Source: Actinomycetota bacterium
GTDB taxonomy: Bacteria; Actinomycetota; Actinomycetes; Actinomycetales; Dermatophilaceae
Direction of reading: 5' to 3'
Length of the DNA stretch: 64,000 nt
Assembly (NCBI GenBank): GCA_020160805.1
Contig: JAIUPO010000007.1
Span: 62,001-126,000, forward strand
The notes beneath the pieces were generated by a model. It saw nothing but the letters and a program-made list of their open reading frames with translations. It made no database searches and had not been told where the DNA came from. Of the stretch, positions 17,167 to 26,413 are shown one piece after another (position 1 is the stretch's first letter; every line of letters starts with the position of its first letter). Both the position numbers and the translations under genes were made by a program.

Positions 17167-18366
17167 TCACGCCGTGGCAACGGCGAACGCCTCGGCGAGC
17201 ATCGGCGCGACGATCCCGCGCTGCCAGGGGCGCACACCATATGCCGCGAGCCCCGCATCGAAGGCCTCGATCGCCGGCGCCCCGGCCGGCGGGGTCCAGA
17301 TCACCCGGCGGAGTGGCTCGGGAGAGCAGACATTCTCGACGGGGATGGTGTGCTCCTCGGCGAACTGGGTGAGCGCGGCGCGCGTGTGCGTCAGCCGGGC
17401 CGCGGCGAGCGGGTTCTTGTCCGGCCACGAGCGCGGGGGTGGCGGACCGTCCGCGGCCTGGCTCACCGGCGGCAGGTCGCGCTCGGGCAGTTTGGCGGCG
17501 CGATCGAGCGCGGCGAGCCATTCGCGCTGGTAGCGCTGGATGGAGCGGCCGCCCGGTGGCAGCGTGCCAGGCTCGGTCAGCGCGTGCTGCGCCATGGCGA
17601 CCAGCAGGGTGTCGGGGATGAGGCGCCCGGTCGCGATATCGCGATCCGCGGCAAGGCGATCACGGGTATACCAGAGCTCGCGGACCATCGCGACACCGCG
17701 GGCGCCTTTGACCTTGTGCAGGCCCGAGGTGCGCCGCCATGGATCGACGCGCGTGTTCGGCGTCCAGGACAACAGGGCGTCGAATTCCTCTCTCGCCCAT
17801 TCGGATTTGCCGCTCATCGCCAGGTCGACACCCATCAGATTGCGGATCTCGCCCAGCACCTCAACGTCGAGGGCGGCATACCGCAGCCAGGCCGTCGGCA
17901 GCGGACGCTGCGACCAGTCGGCCGCCGAGTGTTCCTTGGCGAGAACCAGCCCGAGATAGTGCTCGACGACGGCGGCCAGGCCAACGCGGGGCAGGCCCAG
18001 CAGGCGCGCGGCCAGTTCGGTATCGAATAGTTGACGGGGGCGTAGACCCACTTCGGCGAGGCAGGCGAGATCTTGGGTCGCGGCGTGCAAGATCCACTCG
18101 GCGCCACCGATGGCCTGATCCAGCGGCGTGAGATCAGGCACCGCGATGGGGTCGACGAGAAAGGACCCGGAGCCATCGCGCCGCAATTGCACGAGATACG
18201 CGCGCTGGCTATAGCGGAAACCGGACGCGCGCTCCGCGTCGAGTGAGACCGGGCCCGAGCCGGCGGCAATCCGCTCTGCGGCCTCGTCCAGGGCACGTTC
18301 GGAATCAATGACCTCGGGCAGCCCGTCGGCTGGGTGCTCCAGAGGTATGCCGGTCGTCTCGGTCAT
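17167..18366 (-). CDS. rnd: Ribonuclease D-type 3'-5' exonuclease with HRDC domain
   Basis: A 399-residue DEDD-family exonuclease that trims RNA 3' ends, classically tRNA precursors. The three exonuclease motifs are visible: VSLDAERAS, ATQDLACLAEVG and YAALDVEVL. The middle third carries an HRDC-like helical region (WRRTSGLHKVKGARGVAMVRELW), followed by actinobacterial C-terminal helices. The start is ATG 18366, ten bases after the DUF3000 gene, with which it forms an operon typical of actinobacteria. Confidence 0.9.
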   Translation of the reverse strand: MTETTGIPLEHPADGLPEVIDSERALDEAAERIAAGSGPVSLDAERASGFRYSQRAYLVQLRRDGSGSFLVDPIAVPDLTPLDQAIGGAEWILHAATQDLACLAEVGLRPRQLFDTELAARLLGLPRVGLAAVVEHYLGLVLAKEHSAADWSQRPLPTAWLRYAALDVEVLGEIRNLMGVDLAMSGKSEWAREEFDALLSWTPNTRVDPWRRTSGLHKVKGARGVAMVRELWYTRDRLAADRDIATGRLIPDTLLVAMAQHALTEPGTLPPGGRSIQRYQREWLAALDRAAKLPERDLPPVSQAADGPPPPRSWPDKNPLAAARLTHTRAALTQFAEEHTIPVENVCSPEPLRRVIWTPPAGAPAIEAFDAGLAAYGVRPWQRGIVAPMLAEAFAVATA

Positions 18367-18376
18367 TCGTCGACCT

Positions 18377-18961
18377 TCAGCGCCGGCGTCCGGGGAACGC
18401 GACGACACCTTCCGGGAGTGGGGGCAGGCCGGCGATCGTGCACAGCACATCGCACCACGCGCGCAGGTGCTCGCCCGGGTCGTCGTCGAGGGGGGTCCAC
18501 GAGGCTCGCACTTCGACTTCCACGGTGGCCGGCCGGTCGCTCATCGAGCCGAAGCTCTCGGAGATGACGCGCGTGACGGTGCCCGCGGCGCCGACATAGT
18601 CCAGATCGTGCTCGGCCAAGGCCTCCTCGAGCCAGGTCCAGCCCACTTCGCCGAGCAGCGGATCGGCGCCGAACTCCGGCTCCAAGTCGGCGCGCGCGAA
18701 GGTGACGGCGCGCCACGCCCCGCCCCACGGTTCGGGACACGACGGATCGTGCAAGAGGACGAATCGGCCGGAGGCCAACTCTTCCTCGCCCGAGGGATCG
18801 GCGAGGACATCCGCGGTCAGGGCCACGGCATACGGAGCAATCCGGCTGGGGGCCGGCACCTCGGTGAGCCGCAGTTCAGGGCGCAAAGCCGCCGCGTGCA
18901 GCGACGCAAGCGCGCGGGAGAAGTCCTCGGAGGCGCTTTGGCTGACGGTGCGGGTGGCCAC
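18377..18961 (-). CDS. DUF3000 protein
   Basis: A 194-residue protein of the actinobacterial DUF3000 family, regularly found directly upstream of RNase D as here. It starts at GTG 18961. It is acidic and soluble with no signal peptide; recognisable stretches are LHAAALRPELRLTEVPAP, LLHDPSCPEPWGGAWRAV and WTWLEEALAEH. The function is unknown. Its constant partnership with RNase D suggests a role in RNA processing, which is inference only. Confidence 0.85.
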   Translation of the reverse strand: MATRTVSQSASEDFSRALASLHAAALRPELRLTEVPAPSRIAPYAVALTADVLADPSGEEELASGRFVLLHDPSCPEPWGGAWRAVTFARADLEPEFGADPLLGEVGWTWLEEALAEHDLDYVGAAGTVTRVISESFGSMSDRPATVEVEVRASWTPLDDDPGEHLRAWCDVLCTIAGLPPLPEGVVAFPGRRR

Positions 18962-19046
18962 CTGTGCAGCGTATGCGCAGGCAGGGCGCCGCGGCTGGCA
19001 TTGCCACGTGCTTCGCCGCTCGTGTCCCGGCTTCTAAGGTGTCAAA

Positions 19047-19880
19047 GTGTTCAGCCTGTTCGCGCTCGCGTCCTCACTCGTCTGGGGGACCTCGGACTTC
19101 CTCGCCGGAGTCAAAGCCAAGTCGCTGCCTGCTGCCGCCATCGTCGGCTGGTCGCAGGCTGTGGCGCTCGTGGTGATGACGATCGCGGTGCTCCTGCGCT
19201 CGCCGCACTTCGCGGATGGACCGTGGTGGGTATGGGCTGGGGTGGCGGGAATGTCGGGATCGAGCGCCCTGATCTGTTTCTATGCCGCCCTCTCGACCGG
19301 GTCGATGGGCGTCGTGGCACCGATCGCGTCGTTGGGGGTGCTCGTTCCGGTCACGCTCGGGGTGCTGGAAGGGGAGCAGCCCGGGTCGGTGACCTGGCTC
19401 GGCATCCTTGTGGCGATCATCGGGGTGCTTCTCGCGTCCGGGCCCGAACTCGATGGGTCGGTCTCGCGGCGTCCGGTGGCGCTCGCGGTGGCGGCCGGGA
19501 CTGGCTTCGGGGTGACTTTGTACTCGGTCGACCGGGGCAGCGGCTCCTCCGTGATCAACACCATGTGGGGTATGCGGTTGACCTCGGTGATCCTGTTCGC
19601 GTGCGCCGCCTTGGTGCTCCGGAAGACCGGGGGAGTGGGGCGGGGCGATGCCCCGATGCTCGTCGTCATCGGCCTGGCCGACCTGCTGGCGAATGTGCTC
19701 TATGGACTCGCGTCCTCCCGTGGGCTGGTGTCGGTCGCGAGTGTCCTCGGCTCGCTCTATCCGGTGGTTACCTCGGCGCTCGCGTATGTCGTTCTGCACG
19801 AACGGCTTCGGCGCGTCCAGGTGGTGGGAGCGGCGACGACGGTCGCGGGGGTGGTGCTGATCGCGGCGGGGTCCGGATGA
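19047..19880 (+). CDS. EamA/DMT-family transporter
   Basis: A 277-residue integral membrane protein with about ten hydrophobic segments in two repeated halves, the pattern of drug/metabolite transporters. The first half begins [19 protein letters not shown] and includes [20 protein letters not shown]; the second ends [19 protein letters not shown] with the usual Glu near the end of each half. The start is GTG 19047. The substrate is unknown. It is divergent from DUF3000 and 22 bases upstream of hemE, so it may be cotranscribed with hemE. Confidence 0.85.
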   Translation: MFSLFALASSLVWGTSDFLAGVKAKSLPAAAIVGWSQAVALVVMTIAVLLRSPHFADGPWWVWAGVAGMSGSSALICFYAALSTGSMGVVAPIASLGVLVPVTLGVLEGEQPGSVTWLGILVAIIGVLLASGPELDGSVSRRPVALAVAAGTGFGVTLYSVDRGSGSSVINTMWGMRLTSVILFACAALVLRKTGGVGRGDAPMLVVIGLADLLANVLYGLASSRGLVSVASVLGSLYPVVTSALAYVVLHERLRRVQVVGAATTVAGVVLIAAGSG

Positions 19881-19902
19881 GCGGACGACATACGATCGCC
19901 GC

Positions 19903-20958
19903 GTGAGTGTCCCCGCTGGCTCCCCGTCCCTAACCGCTGATTCGCCGCTGGTGCGGGCTGCGCGAGGGTTGCCGACTCCGCATACCCCCGTGTGGTTCAT
20001 GCGGCAGGCGGGGCGCTCGCTGCCGGAATACCGCGCGGTGCGCGAGGGCATCGCGATGCTCGACAGTTGCCGGCGGCCAGACTTGGTCGCGGAGATCACG
20101 ATGCAGCCGGTTCGGCGGCACGGGGTTGACGCGGCAATCTTCTTCTCCGACATCGTGGTTCCGGTCGCGGCGGCGGGGCTGGCCATCGAGATCGTGCCCG
20201 GTGTCGGGCCGGTCGTCGCTGAGCCGATCCGGACCTGGGCCGATCTCCACCGACTGCCGGAACTGGCTGCTGATGCGATCCCGGACATCGCGGAGTCGGT
20301 CGGGTTGCTGGTCGCGGAGTTGGGTTCGACGCCGCTGATCGGTTTTGCTGGGGCGCCCTTCACGCTGGCGAGCTATCTCGTGGAGGGTGGCCCCAGCCGC
20401 AACCACCTGAAGACCAAGGCGCTGATGCATGGCGATCCAGACTTGTGGAATGCCTTGTGCGCCAGGCTCGCTCAGATTTCGCGGACCTTCTTGGAGGTCC
20501 AGATCCGCGCTGGCGCGAGTGCGGTGCAACTCTTCGACAGCTGGGCTGGGGCGTTGTCGTTGGCGGACTACGAGACCTTCGTGCGCCCGCACTCGGCGTC
20601 GGTGTTGAGCGCTGTCGGCGAGTTGGGCGTGCCGCGGATCCACTTCGGGGTCGGGACCGGCGAGTTGCTGTCGTCGATGTCGACGGCGGGAGCTGACGTG
20701 ATCGGTGTCGACTACCGCGTCGCCTTGCCAGACGCCATCGAGCGCACGGGCAAATCCTTTGCGGTGCAAGGGAATTTGGACCCGGCGCTATTGTTCGCGC
20801 CCTGGGAGGCGACCGAGCGGGCGGTCCGGCGGATCCTCGCCGAGGGCCGCGCGGCGCCCGGTCACATCTTCAACCTCGGCCACGGCGTCCTGCCCGAAAC
20901 CGACCCCGACGTCCTGACGCGCGTGGTCGCGCTCGTGCACGAGGTCTCCACCGCCTAG
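19903..20958 (+). CDS. hemE: Uroporphyrinogen decarboxylase
   Basis: A 351-residue cytoplasmic enzyme that converts uroporphyrinogen III to coproporphyrinogen III in heme synthesis. The family signature [14 protein letters not shown] is at residues 31-44, with Arg34 and Arg38 binding substrate carboxylates. The catalytic Asp is in FFSDIVVP (about residue 83), and [17 protein letters not shown] and [10 protein letters not shown] are also typical. The start is GTG 19903. It belongs with hemY and hemQ further down, although a DUF4349 gene on the opposite strand intervenes. Confidence 0.95.
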   Translation: MSVPAGSPSLTADSPLVRAARGLPTPHTPVWFMRQAGRSLPEYRAVREGIAMLDSCRRPDLVAEITMQPVRRHGVDAAIFFSDIVVPVAAAGLAIEIVPGVGPVVAEPIRTWADLHRLPELAADAIPDIAESVGLLVAELGSTPLIGFAGAPFTLASYLVEGGPSRNHLKTKALMHGDPDLWNALCARLAQISRTFLEVQIRAGASAVQLFDSWAGALSLADYETFVRPHSASVLSAVGELGVPRIHFGVGTGELLSSMSTAGADVIGVDYRVALPDAIERTGKSFAVQGNLDPALLFAPWEATERAVRRILAEGRAAPGHIFNLGHGVLPETDPDVLTRVVALVHEVSTA

Positions 20959-20972
20959 CCGGAGGGCCGCGA

Positions 20973-21935
20973 CTAGGCGCTGGGTTCGGGCGCTGGGCTG
21001 GCGGTGGGCGTGCGACGCTCGCGCAGGAGGCGTCGGATTAGCAACCACAGCGGCCAGGCGACCAGTCCGGCGAAGAGCGCGAACGGCAGCAGCGCGCCGA
21101 TCACCGTCATCAACCCGACAAGGGAGCCGACAAAGGCTTTCCACCCAGCCGCCAGGCCGCCGAGAAAGCCCTCCTTGGGGCTGGACAGACCTTCGACAAG
21201 CTCCTCCTGCGTTGTGAGGTTGATGGTGACCGGTGAGCGTGAGGTCTCGCGATCGAGTTGCTGCATACGCGCCTCCACTGCCTCGAGTTCCGTTTGGCGA
21301 GAGGACAGTTCGCGCTCGAGACGGACGAGCTGCTCCATATCCTTGGTCGAGTCCATGAGGTCCTGGATGCGTGCCACGGACCGCTTCATCGACTCCACAC
21401 GGGCCCGGGTGTCAACGTACTCCGCCGTGACATTCTCGGTCTCGCTGCGCCGGTCGAGCACCTGGCCGATCTTCTGCAGTTCATCGAGTGTGGCATCCAG
21501 TTTGTCGGTGGGGACGGAGATGCTGATCGCTGCATAAGTATCCGGTGTGACGCCCTCGCCGCCGCCGTCGCGGTACGAACCGACATTTTCCGTGAGGATG
21601 TAGCCACTGGCAGTCGCATTGATCGCCCGGACCTTGTCCACTGCCTCGTTGATGCTGCGCACCTTCAGCGACAGGGTCGCATTGCGCGCGAGTTTCTGGT
21701 CCTCGACGGCCACCGCCACGGGCGCAACCGTCGCACCGCGCTTGACGGACTCACTGGCAGCCGGTGCTGCGTCCTGCGCCACGTCACCTGCGGAGGCCGA
21801 CGACGTCGCGGCATACCCGCCCGCTACTGAACTTGTGCTGCCACCGCTGCAGCCGGCCAGGGTCACGGCGCAGGCCGCTGTGGCGACAGCGAGGGCGGCT
21901 CGCGCGGACGGGGTTCGACGGGTGGTGGATGACAT
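20973..21935 (-). CDS. DUF4349 membrane-anchored lipoprotein
   Basis: A 320-residue envelope protein. The signal ends in the lipobox LAGC (Cys near residue 28), followed by a Ser/Ala-rich linker. The DUF4349 core (NATLSLKVRSINEAVDKVRAI and later) precedes a predicted coiled coil (about residues 170-235, RARVESMKRSVARIQDLM) and one C-terminal membrane helix before a basic tail. So it may be anchored at both ends. The start is ATG 21935, with AAGGAG five bases upstream; a GTG six bases earlier overlaps that site. The function is unknown. Confidence 0.82.
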   Translation of the reverse strand: MSSTTRRTPSARAALAVATAACAVTLAGCSGGSTSSVAGGYAATSSASAGDVAQDAAPAASESVKRGATVAPVAVAVEDQKLARNATLSLKVRSINEAVDKVRAINATASGYILTENVGSYRDGGGEGVTPDTYAAISISVPTDKLDATLDELQKIGQVLDRRSETENVTAEYVDTRARVESMKRSVARIQDLMDSTKDMEQLVRLERELSSRQTELEAVEARMQQLDRETSRSPVTINLTTQEELVEGLSSPKEGFLGGLAAGWKAFVGSLVGLMTVIGALLPFALFAGLVAWPLWLLIRRLLRERRTPTASPAPEPSA

Positions 21936-22028
21936 GGCCACTCCTTGCGGGCGTCGTCGCGGGCTGGATACGGGCTGCGACGCACCCTCGGTGGCAGCGG
22001 TTCCGGCCGGCCCGCATAGGTTTGCGGG

Positions 22029-23405
22029 GTGTACCGGATCGTTATCGTCGGCGGCGGCCTTGCCGGCTTGGCCGCCGCCTGGGAGTTGACCTCGACACCT
22101 GGAGTCGCGGTCACCGTCCTGGAATCAACCGACCGGGTCGGCGGGAAATTGCGACAGGAGATCATCGGCGGCCACCTCGTCGACGTCGGCGCCGAATCGA
22201 TGCTCGCCACCCGGCCAGAAGCGCGAGCCCTGATCGCGGAGATCGGCGCGGGCCACCTGATCGTCGCGCCCGCCACGACCGCGGCCTGCGTATGGTCGCG
22301 CGGTGCCCTCCACCCGATGCCGCCGCGATCGCTCATGGGCATCCCACGTCAACCCGCCGACGCCGCCGGCATCCTCTCGCCGGACGAAGTGGCACAGGTG
22401 GCGGCATACCAGCCCCTCCCGCCGCTGACTGGCGACACGAGCGTGGGTGACTATCTCGCCGCCGCCTTCGGCCCGGCCCTCGTGGATCGGCTCGTCGAGC
22501 CGTTGCTGGGCGGGGTGTATGCCGGCCAGTCGCGCCAACTCTCCCTCGCCGCAGCCCTCCCCACCATCTTCGCGAAAGCCGTTGCCGGAGAGTCGATTTT
22601 GCCCCCCGCAGAGGGGGCGCAGCCGCCCGTTGGCTCGCCATTCCTCGGCCTGACCGGTGGCGTTGGAACCCTGCCCACGCTGCTTGCGGACGCCATTCGA
22701 GAGCGCGAGGGAGTCATCAGAACAGGTGTCACCGTTCGCGCGCTCGGCCGCATCGCGGCCGGATGGCGCCTGACCTGTGGCCCGGTGCCCGAGCCCGAGG
22801 TGATCGAGGCCGATGCGATCCTCATCGCGACGCCGCCGCCATCGGCCCGCCGACTGCTCGCTCCGCAGGCTCCCGACGCGGCGCAGGTGCTCGCCGGGAT
22901 CGGCCTCGCGTCAATGGCGGTCGCGACTTTCGCCGTGCGCTCCGACGAGTGGCCTCCCGCGCCCGGCTCCGGCTTCCTGGTGCCGCCCATCGAGGGGCGC
23001 GCGATCAAGGCCAGCACCTTCAGCAGCGCGAAGTGGGGGTGGCTCGCCGAGACCATCCCTGACCTCACCTATGTGCGCGCATCGCTGGGGCGCGCGGGCG
23101 AGGAGGCAATGCTGCAGCGATCGGATCGCGAGTTGCTCGATTTCGCGTGGCGTGATCTCGGCGACATCCTCGGTGCCGATCGGCCGAGCCCGATCGCCAC
23201 TCATGTCCAGCGGTGGGGCGGCGGACTGCCACAGTATGCCGTGGGTCATCTCGACCGAATCGCCCTGCTGCGCAAAGAGATCGACGAGCTGCCCGGGGTG
23301 GAGGTGGCGGGGGCGGCATACGAAGGGGTCGGCATACCGGCGGTGATCGGGGGTGCGCGGGCCGCTGCCCAGCGCCTGCTCGGCGCCGCCGGGTTGAGAG
23401 ACTGA
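22029..23405 (+). CDS. hemY: Coproporphyrinogen III / protoporphyrinogen oxidase
   Basis: A 458-residue FAD protein that oxidises the porphyrinogen late in heme synthesis. The dinucleotide-binding motif is at the very N-terminus ([20 protein letters not shown]), followed by DRVGGKL and DVGAESML. Being next to hemQ, it most likely works in the coproporphyrin-dependent branch used by Gram-positive bacteria (also called cgoX). The start is GTG 22029. It is divergent from the DUF4349 gene, with 93 bases between starts, and four bases upstream of hemQ. Confidence 0.93.
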   Translation: MYRIVIVGGGLAGLAAAWELTSTPGVAVTVLESTDRVGGKLRQEIIGGHLVDVGAESMLATRPEARALIAEIGAGHLIVAPATTAACVWSRGALHPMPPRSLMGIPRQPADAAGILSPDEVAQVAAYQPLPPLTGDTSVGDYLAAAFGPALVDRLVEPLLGGVYAGQSRQLSLAAALPTIFAKAVAGESILPPAEGAQPPVGSPFLGLTGGVGTLPTLLADAIREREGVIRTGVTVRALGRIAAGWRLTCGPVPEPEVIEADAILIATPPPSARRLLAPQAPDAAQVLAGIGLASMAVATFAVRSDEWPPAPGSGFLVPPIEGRAIKASTFSSAKWGWLAETIPDLTYVRASLGRAGEEAMLQRSDRELLDFAWRDLGDILGADRPSPIATHVQRWGGGLPQYAVGHLDRIALLRKEIDELPGVEVAGAAYEGVGIPAVIGGARAAAQRLLGAAGLRD

Positions 23406-23409
23406 GGCC

Positions 23410-24126
23410 ATGACCCGCCCCATCCCCGCCAAACCCACGCCCGCGCGCATGCGCGAGATCAACGACACGATCCGCTACGCGATGTGGTCGGTCTTTGCGG
23501 TCGAGACCCGGCTCGGGGAGGCCGACCGGGCGGCATACGCCGGCGAGGTGGAGGCGCTCTTCGCGGCCCTCGCAGCGGAGGGGGTGGTCGTGCGGGGGTT
23601 GTATGACGTGGCTGGTCTGCGCGCGGACGCTGACCTGATGATCTGGTGGCACGCGGAGCAGCCGGAGGCGCTGCAGTCGGCGTACCAGCGCTTCCTGCGC
23701 ACCGGGCTCGGCGGGCACCTGAAGCCGGTGTGGTCGCAGCTGGCGCTGCACCGGCCGGCGGAGTTCAACAAGAGCCACATTCCGGCCTTCCTCGCCGACG
23801 AGAACGCCCGGGCGTATGTCTGTGTGTATCCGTTTGTGCGGTCCTACGACTGGTATGTCCTCGAGGACGGCGAGCGGCGCGACATGTTGCGCGAGCACGG
23901 GCAGATGGCCCGCGACTATCCCGACGTGCGCGCCAACACGATCTCGTCCTTCGCGCTCGGTGATTACGAGTGGATCCTGGCCTTCGAGGCCGATGATTTG
24001 CACCGCATCGTGGACCTGATGCGCGAGCTTCGCGCCTCCCGCGCCCGCCTCCACGTGCGCGAGGAAACCCCCTTCTACACCGGCCCCCGCGTCACCCTCC
24101 CCGCCGCCGTGGCCGCGCTGCGGTAG
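23410..24126 (+). CDS. hemQ: Coproheme decarboxylase (HemQ/ChdC)
   Basis: A 238-residue member of the chlorite-dismutase-like family that decarboxylates coproheme to heme b, the last step of the Gram-positive pathway. The motif [17 protein letters not shown] (residues 144-160) includes the conserved Tyr146 that serves as radical site in this family, and REHGQMAR (161-168) supplies the probable heme-ligand His163. It follows hemY by four bases. A palindromic repeat begins two bases past its stop. Confidence 0.93.
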   Translation: MTRPIPAKPTPARMREINDTIRYAMWSVFAVETRLGEADRAAYAGEVEALFAALAAEGVVVRGLYDVAGLRADADLMIWWHAEQPEALQSAYQRFLRTGLGGHLKPVWSQLALHRPAEFNKSHIPAFLADENARAYVCVYPFVRSYDWYVLEDGERRDMLREHGQMARDYPDVRANTISSFALGDYEWILAFEADDLHRIVDLMRELRASRARLHVREETPFYTGPRVTLPAAVAALR

Positions 24127-24128
24127 TT

Positions 24129-24203
24129 GCTCATTTCTCTCCGGATGCCGAAAGTGTGCGGTTGACCCTGCTTTAGAGCAGGGGGTAAGCGCAGACTTCC
24201 CGG
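24129..24203 (-). repeat. Dispersed palindromic repeat, copy A
   Basis: Read on the minus strand, this copy matches copies at 25267-25340 and 36317-36390 over about 74 bases. It folds into a long hairpin: outer AAGT/ACTT arms, a middle TGCGCTT arm, and an inner perfect CCCTGCT/AGCAGGG stem around a short loop, with a trailing CATCCGGAG and A-rich end. It starts right after the hemQ stop. With copy B in opposite orientation it brackets the AbiEi/DUF559-type gene. Confidence 0.88.
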
Positions 24204-24317
24204 GGTTAGGCGAAGCGGCACCTGCGTTTTCCCCAGGCCCTGGCGCCCAAAACGGGCTGATCCACAGATTCTCGAACCCCCTGGTGATGGGGCGGCCCGG
24301 GCGTAAGGCTCGATGGC

Positions 24318-25238
24318 ATGACCTTAGAACTCGGAATCCATCTCTTCGACTTGGCCAGCGCTCAGCACGGCATGCTCACTACAGAGCAAGCCAATCGAGC
24401 CGGATATCGATCCTGGGCACTTGCCCGCTTGGTGAAGGCGGGAGAATTGCTCCATCCGGGTCGGGGTCTGTATGCCGTCCCCGCCCTCGTCGACCAAAGC
24501 GAACTCGCCTGGCATCGGCATTTGAGCGTCGGCGGGCTCTTGATGTATCCCGATGCTCTGCTGACGGGTGCATCCGCCCTGATCGCTCGGGACCTGCCCG
24601 TTTGGGGTGCCGATCTGACGCGACCGCGGCTGGTGCGGCCTCCCGACCGGTCCCGAGGCGCGACATTTCTGTGGATTCGTCCCAATCGCGGTTCGCAGCC
24701 GTCGGTCAGCGAGCTGGGGCCGACAGTCGGGGTCGCCGATGCGCTCGTCCAGCATGCGCTCGATTCGGGTGTCCAGGCTGGCGTGGTCAGCGCGGACGCG
24801 GCAATGCACGCCCGCCTCGTGACACCCGAGGACATCCAGATCGCTGCCCAGCGGGTGGAGAATTGGCCGAAGGGCAGCCGAGCAAGATCTATGACCGGGT
24901 TGATGGATGGTCGGCGCGAGTCTGTGGCCGAATCCCTTGCGGGCGTGAGCTTCGCCATGCACGGGATCCTGGTCGAGCCTCAGGTCCGGCTTTACGACCC
25001 GAACGGCACTTTCGTCGCCAGAGTCGACTTCCTCATTCCGGGCACGAATGTCGTCGTGGAAGTCGACGGTCGGCTCAAGTACGCGTCTGGGGATCCTCAG
25101 GTCCTCTGGGATGAGAAGCGTCGCGAAGACGCGATCCGTCGACTTGGCTATGTCGTGGTCCGCCTTACGTGGGCTGACTTGATGAACCCTGAGGTCTTGA
25201 TCGCCAAGGTGCGCGCGGCATTGGCCATGGCCGCCTAG
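24318..25238 (+). CDS. AbiEi-antitoxin-like / DUF559 (Vsr-like nuclease fold) protein
   Basis: A 306-residue protein in two parts. The N-terminal ~60 residues (AQHGMLTTEQANRAGYRSWA, LVKAGELLHPGRGLYAV) form a winged-helix domain like that of AbiEi-type antitoxins. The C-terminal ~75 residues match the DUF559 PD-(D/E)XK fold: Asp237 in RVDFLI, Glu248 and Asp250 in VVEVDG, then EKRRED and Trp285. Such proteins are abundant in actinobacteria, usually without a toxin partner, and no partner is seen here. A role in DNA repair, defence or element maintenance is inference. The start is ATG 24318. Confidence 0.8.
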   Translation: MTLELGIHLFDLASAQHGMLTTEQANRAGYRSWALARLVKAGELLHPGRGLYAVPALVDQSELAWHRHLSVGGLLMYPDALLTGASALIARDLPVWGADLTRPRLVRPPDRSRGATFLWIRPNRGSQPSVSELGPTVGVADALVQHALDSGVQAGVVSADAAMHARLVTPEDIQIAAQRVENWPKGSRARSMTGLMDGRRESVAESLAGVSFAMHGILVEPQVRLYDPNGTFVARVDFLIPGTNVVVEVDGRLKYASGDPQVLWDEKRREDAIRRLGYVVVRLTWADLMNPEVLIAKVRAALAMAA

Positions 25239-25266
25239 CCCACGACTACTCCGCCGCTGCTTACCA

Positions 25267-25340
25267 CCGGAAGTCTGCGCTTTGCCCCTGCTCTAAAGCA
25301 GGGTTAAGTGCACACTTTCGGCATCCGGAGTAAAATGAGC
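25267..25340 (+). repeat. Dispersed palindromic repeat, copy B
   Basis: About 74 bases, nearly identical to the reverse complement of copy A and close to copy C. The stem runs CCGGAAGT ... ACTTTCGG, with inner CCCTGCT/AGCAGGG around CTAA. Its CATCCGGAG-side end abuts the msrB stop (25341) directly, while its other end lies 28 bases past the stop of the DUF559-type gene. It could terminate both converging genes. Confidence 0.88.
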
Positions 25341-25769
25341 TTACTCAGCCGGGCGCAGGGTGAGGCTGATGGAGTTGATGCAGTAGCGCAGGTCGGTGGG
25401 GGTGGCGTAGCCCTCGCCCTCGAAGACGTGGCCGAGGTGGGAGCCGCAGGTGGCGCAGCGGACTTCAACGCGCGGGCGGCCGGGGAGCGAGCGGTCCTCG
25501 ATGTACTCCACGCTCTCACCCGCCAGCGGCGAGTAGAACGACGGCCAGCCGCAGTGGCTCTCGAACTTCGTGTCCGAGGTGAACAGCTCGGCGCCGCAGG
25601 CGCGGCAGGCATAGGTCCCGACCGTCTTGGTGTCGGTGTATTCGCCGGTGAATGGCCGCTCGGTGCCGGCCTGGCGGAGCACGGCATACTCCTGCGGGCT
25701 CAACTGCTCGCGCCACTGCTCGTCGGTGCGCGTGACGTCATACTCCCGGTCGCTGTGCAAGGTGCCCAT
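25341..25769 (-). CDS. msrB: Peptide methionine-(R)-sulfoxide reductase
   Basis: A 142-residue repair enzyme that reduces the R epimer of oxidised methionine in proteins. The two CxxC zinc motifs are CRAC and CATC, ESHCGWPSFY is the family signature, and the catalytic Cys is in RYCINSISL near the C-terminus. The gene starts at ATG 25769 (a GTG one codon earlier is possible) inside the end of the MobA-like gene, so the two are probably translated together. Confidence 0.94.
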   Translation of the reverse strand: MGTLHSDREYDVTRTDEQWREQLSPQEYAVLRQAGTERPFTGEYTDTKTVGTYACRACGAELFTSDTKFESHCGWPSFYSPLAGESVEYIEDRSLPGRPRVEVRCATCGSHLGHVFEGEGYATPTDLRYCINSISLTLRPAE

Positions 25770-26352
25770 CACTCGATTCTGGCATGCAATCGATGTCCCG
25801 CCCCCCGGCGAGATCGCCGCACTCGACCAGCAGCAACTCCGGCGTGGCCGCGAGATATGCCCGCCCGCCCGCGTCGCCTGTCAGGGTCGCCCGCATCGCG
25901 GCGAAGTGGTCGCGACCAAGGAGCACCGGGTGCCCGACGTGCCCGTTGTATGCCGCCCGCGCCAGCGCCGCTGTCCCGGCACCTGCGCGCCCCGCGACCC
26001 GGGCGACGACCTCGGGTCCGACATCCGGCAGGTCGACCAGGTGCAGCATGACCTGGTCAACCTCCAGGTCAAGCGCGAGATCGAGCGCCGCTCGCGTCGA
26101 GGCGCTCATCCCTTCGGACCAGTCCGGCACGGGTACGGCGATGACCCCGTCCGGCGGCAGCACCTTGGCAGCACCCATGCACACCGCCACCGCATCGCAG
26201 CCCCCGACAGCCAGCGCCGCGATCGCCCCGCGCAACCAGGCGCCATCGGCCGCCAAGATCTTCGGGCCACCGAAGCGCCGTCCAGCGCCCGCGGCCAGCA
26301 CGACGCCGAGGCGCCGGGGCGATGGCGGGGGAGCGGGCGGCATACGCCCCAT
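25738..26352 (-). CDS. MobA-like nucleotidyltransferase (molybdenum-cofactor type)
   Basis: A 204-residue cytoplasmic protein of the MobA/MocA family, which attaches a nucleotide to molybdopterin. The nucleotide-binding loop is at the N-terminus (LGVVLAAGAGRRFGGPK), followed by VMLHLVDLPDVGPEVV (metal-binding Asp) and NGHVGHPVLLGRDHF, all typical of the CTP-using type. The start is ATG 26352 (26343 also possible). Its last 32 bases overlap msrB. No other molybdopterin genes adjoin; a MOSC protein lies far away at 52 kb. Confidence 0.82.
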   Translation of the reverse strand: MGRMPPAPPPSPRRLGVVLAAGAGRRFGGPKILAADGAWLRGAIAALAVGGCDAVAVCMGAAKVLPPDGVIAVPVPDWSEGMSASTRAALDLALDLEVDQVMLHLVDLPDVGPEVVARVAGRAGAGTAALARAAYNGHVGHPVLLGRDHFAAMRATLTGDAGGRAYLAATPELLLVECGDLAGGRDIDCMPESSDGHLAQRPGV

Positions 26353-26413
26353 TGTGGTCGTCACCTCCGCAACGACGGACAAGGTGAGCGCGAGAACCTG
26401 AGACGATGACTCG

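Noticed and set aside
21936-21941. GTG start two codons upstream for the DUF4349 lipoprotein
   Set aside because: It overlaps the AAGGAG ribosome binding site, leaving no spacing.
24259-24269. GATCCACAG, one base from a DnaA box
   Set aside because: A single imperfect box with no cluster, AT-rich unwinding region or replication gene nearby does not support an origin.
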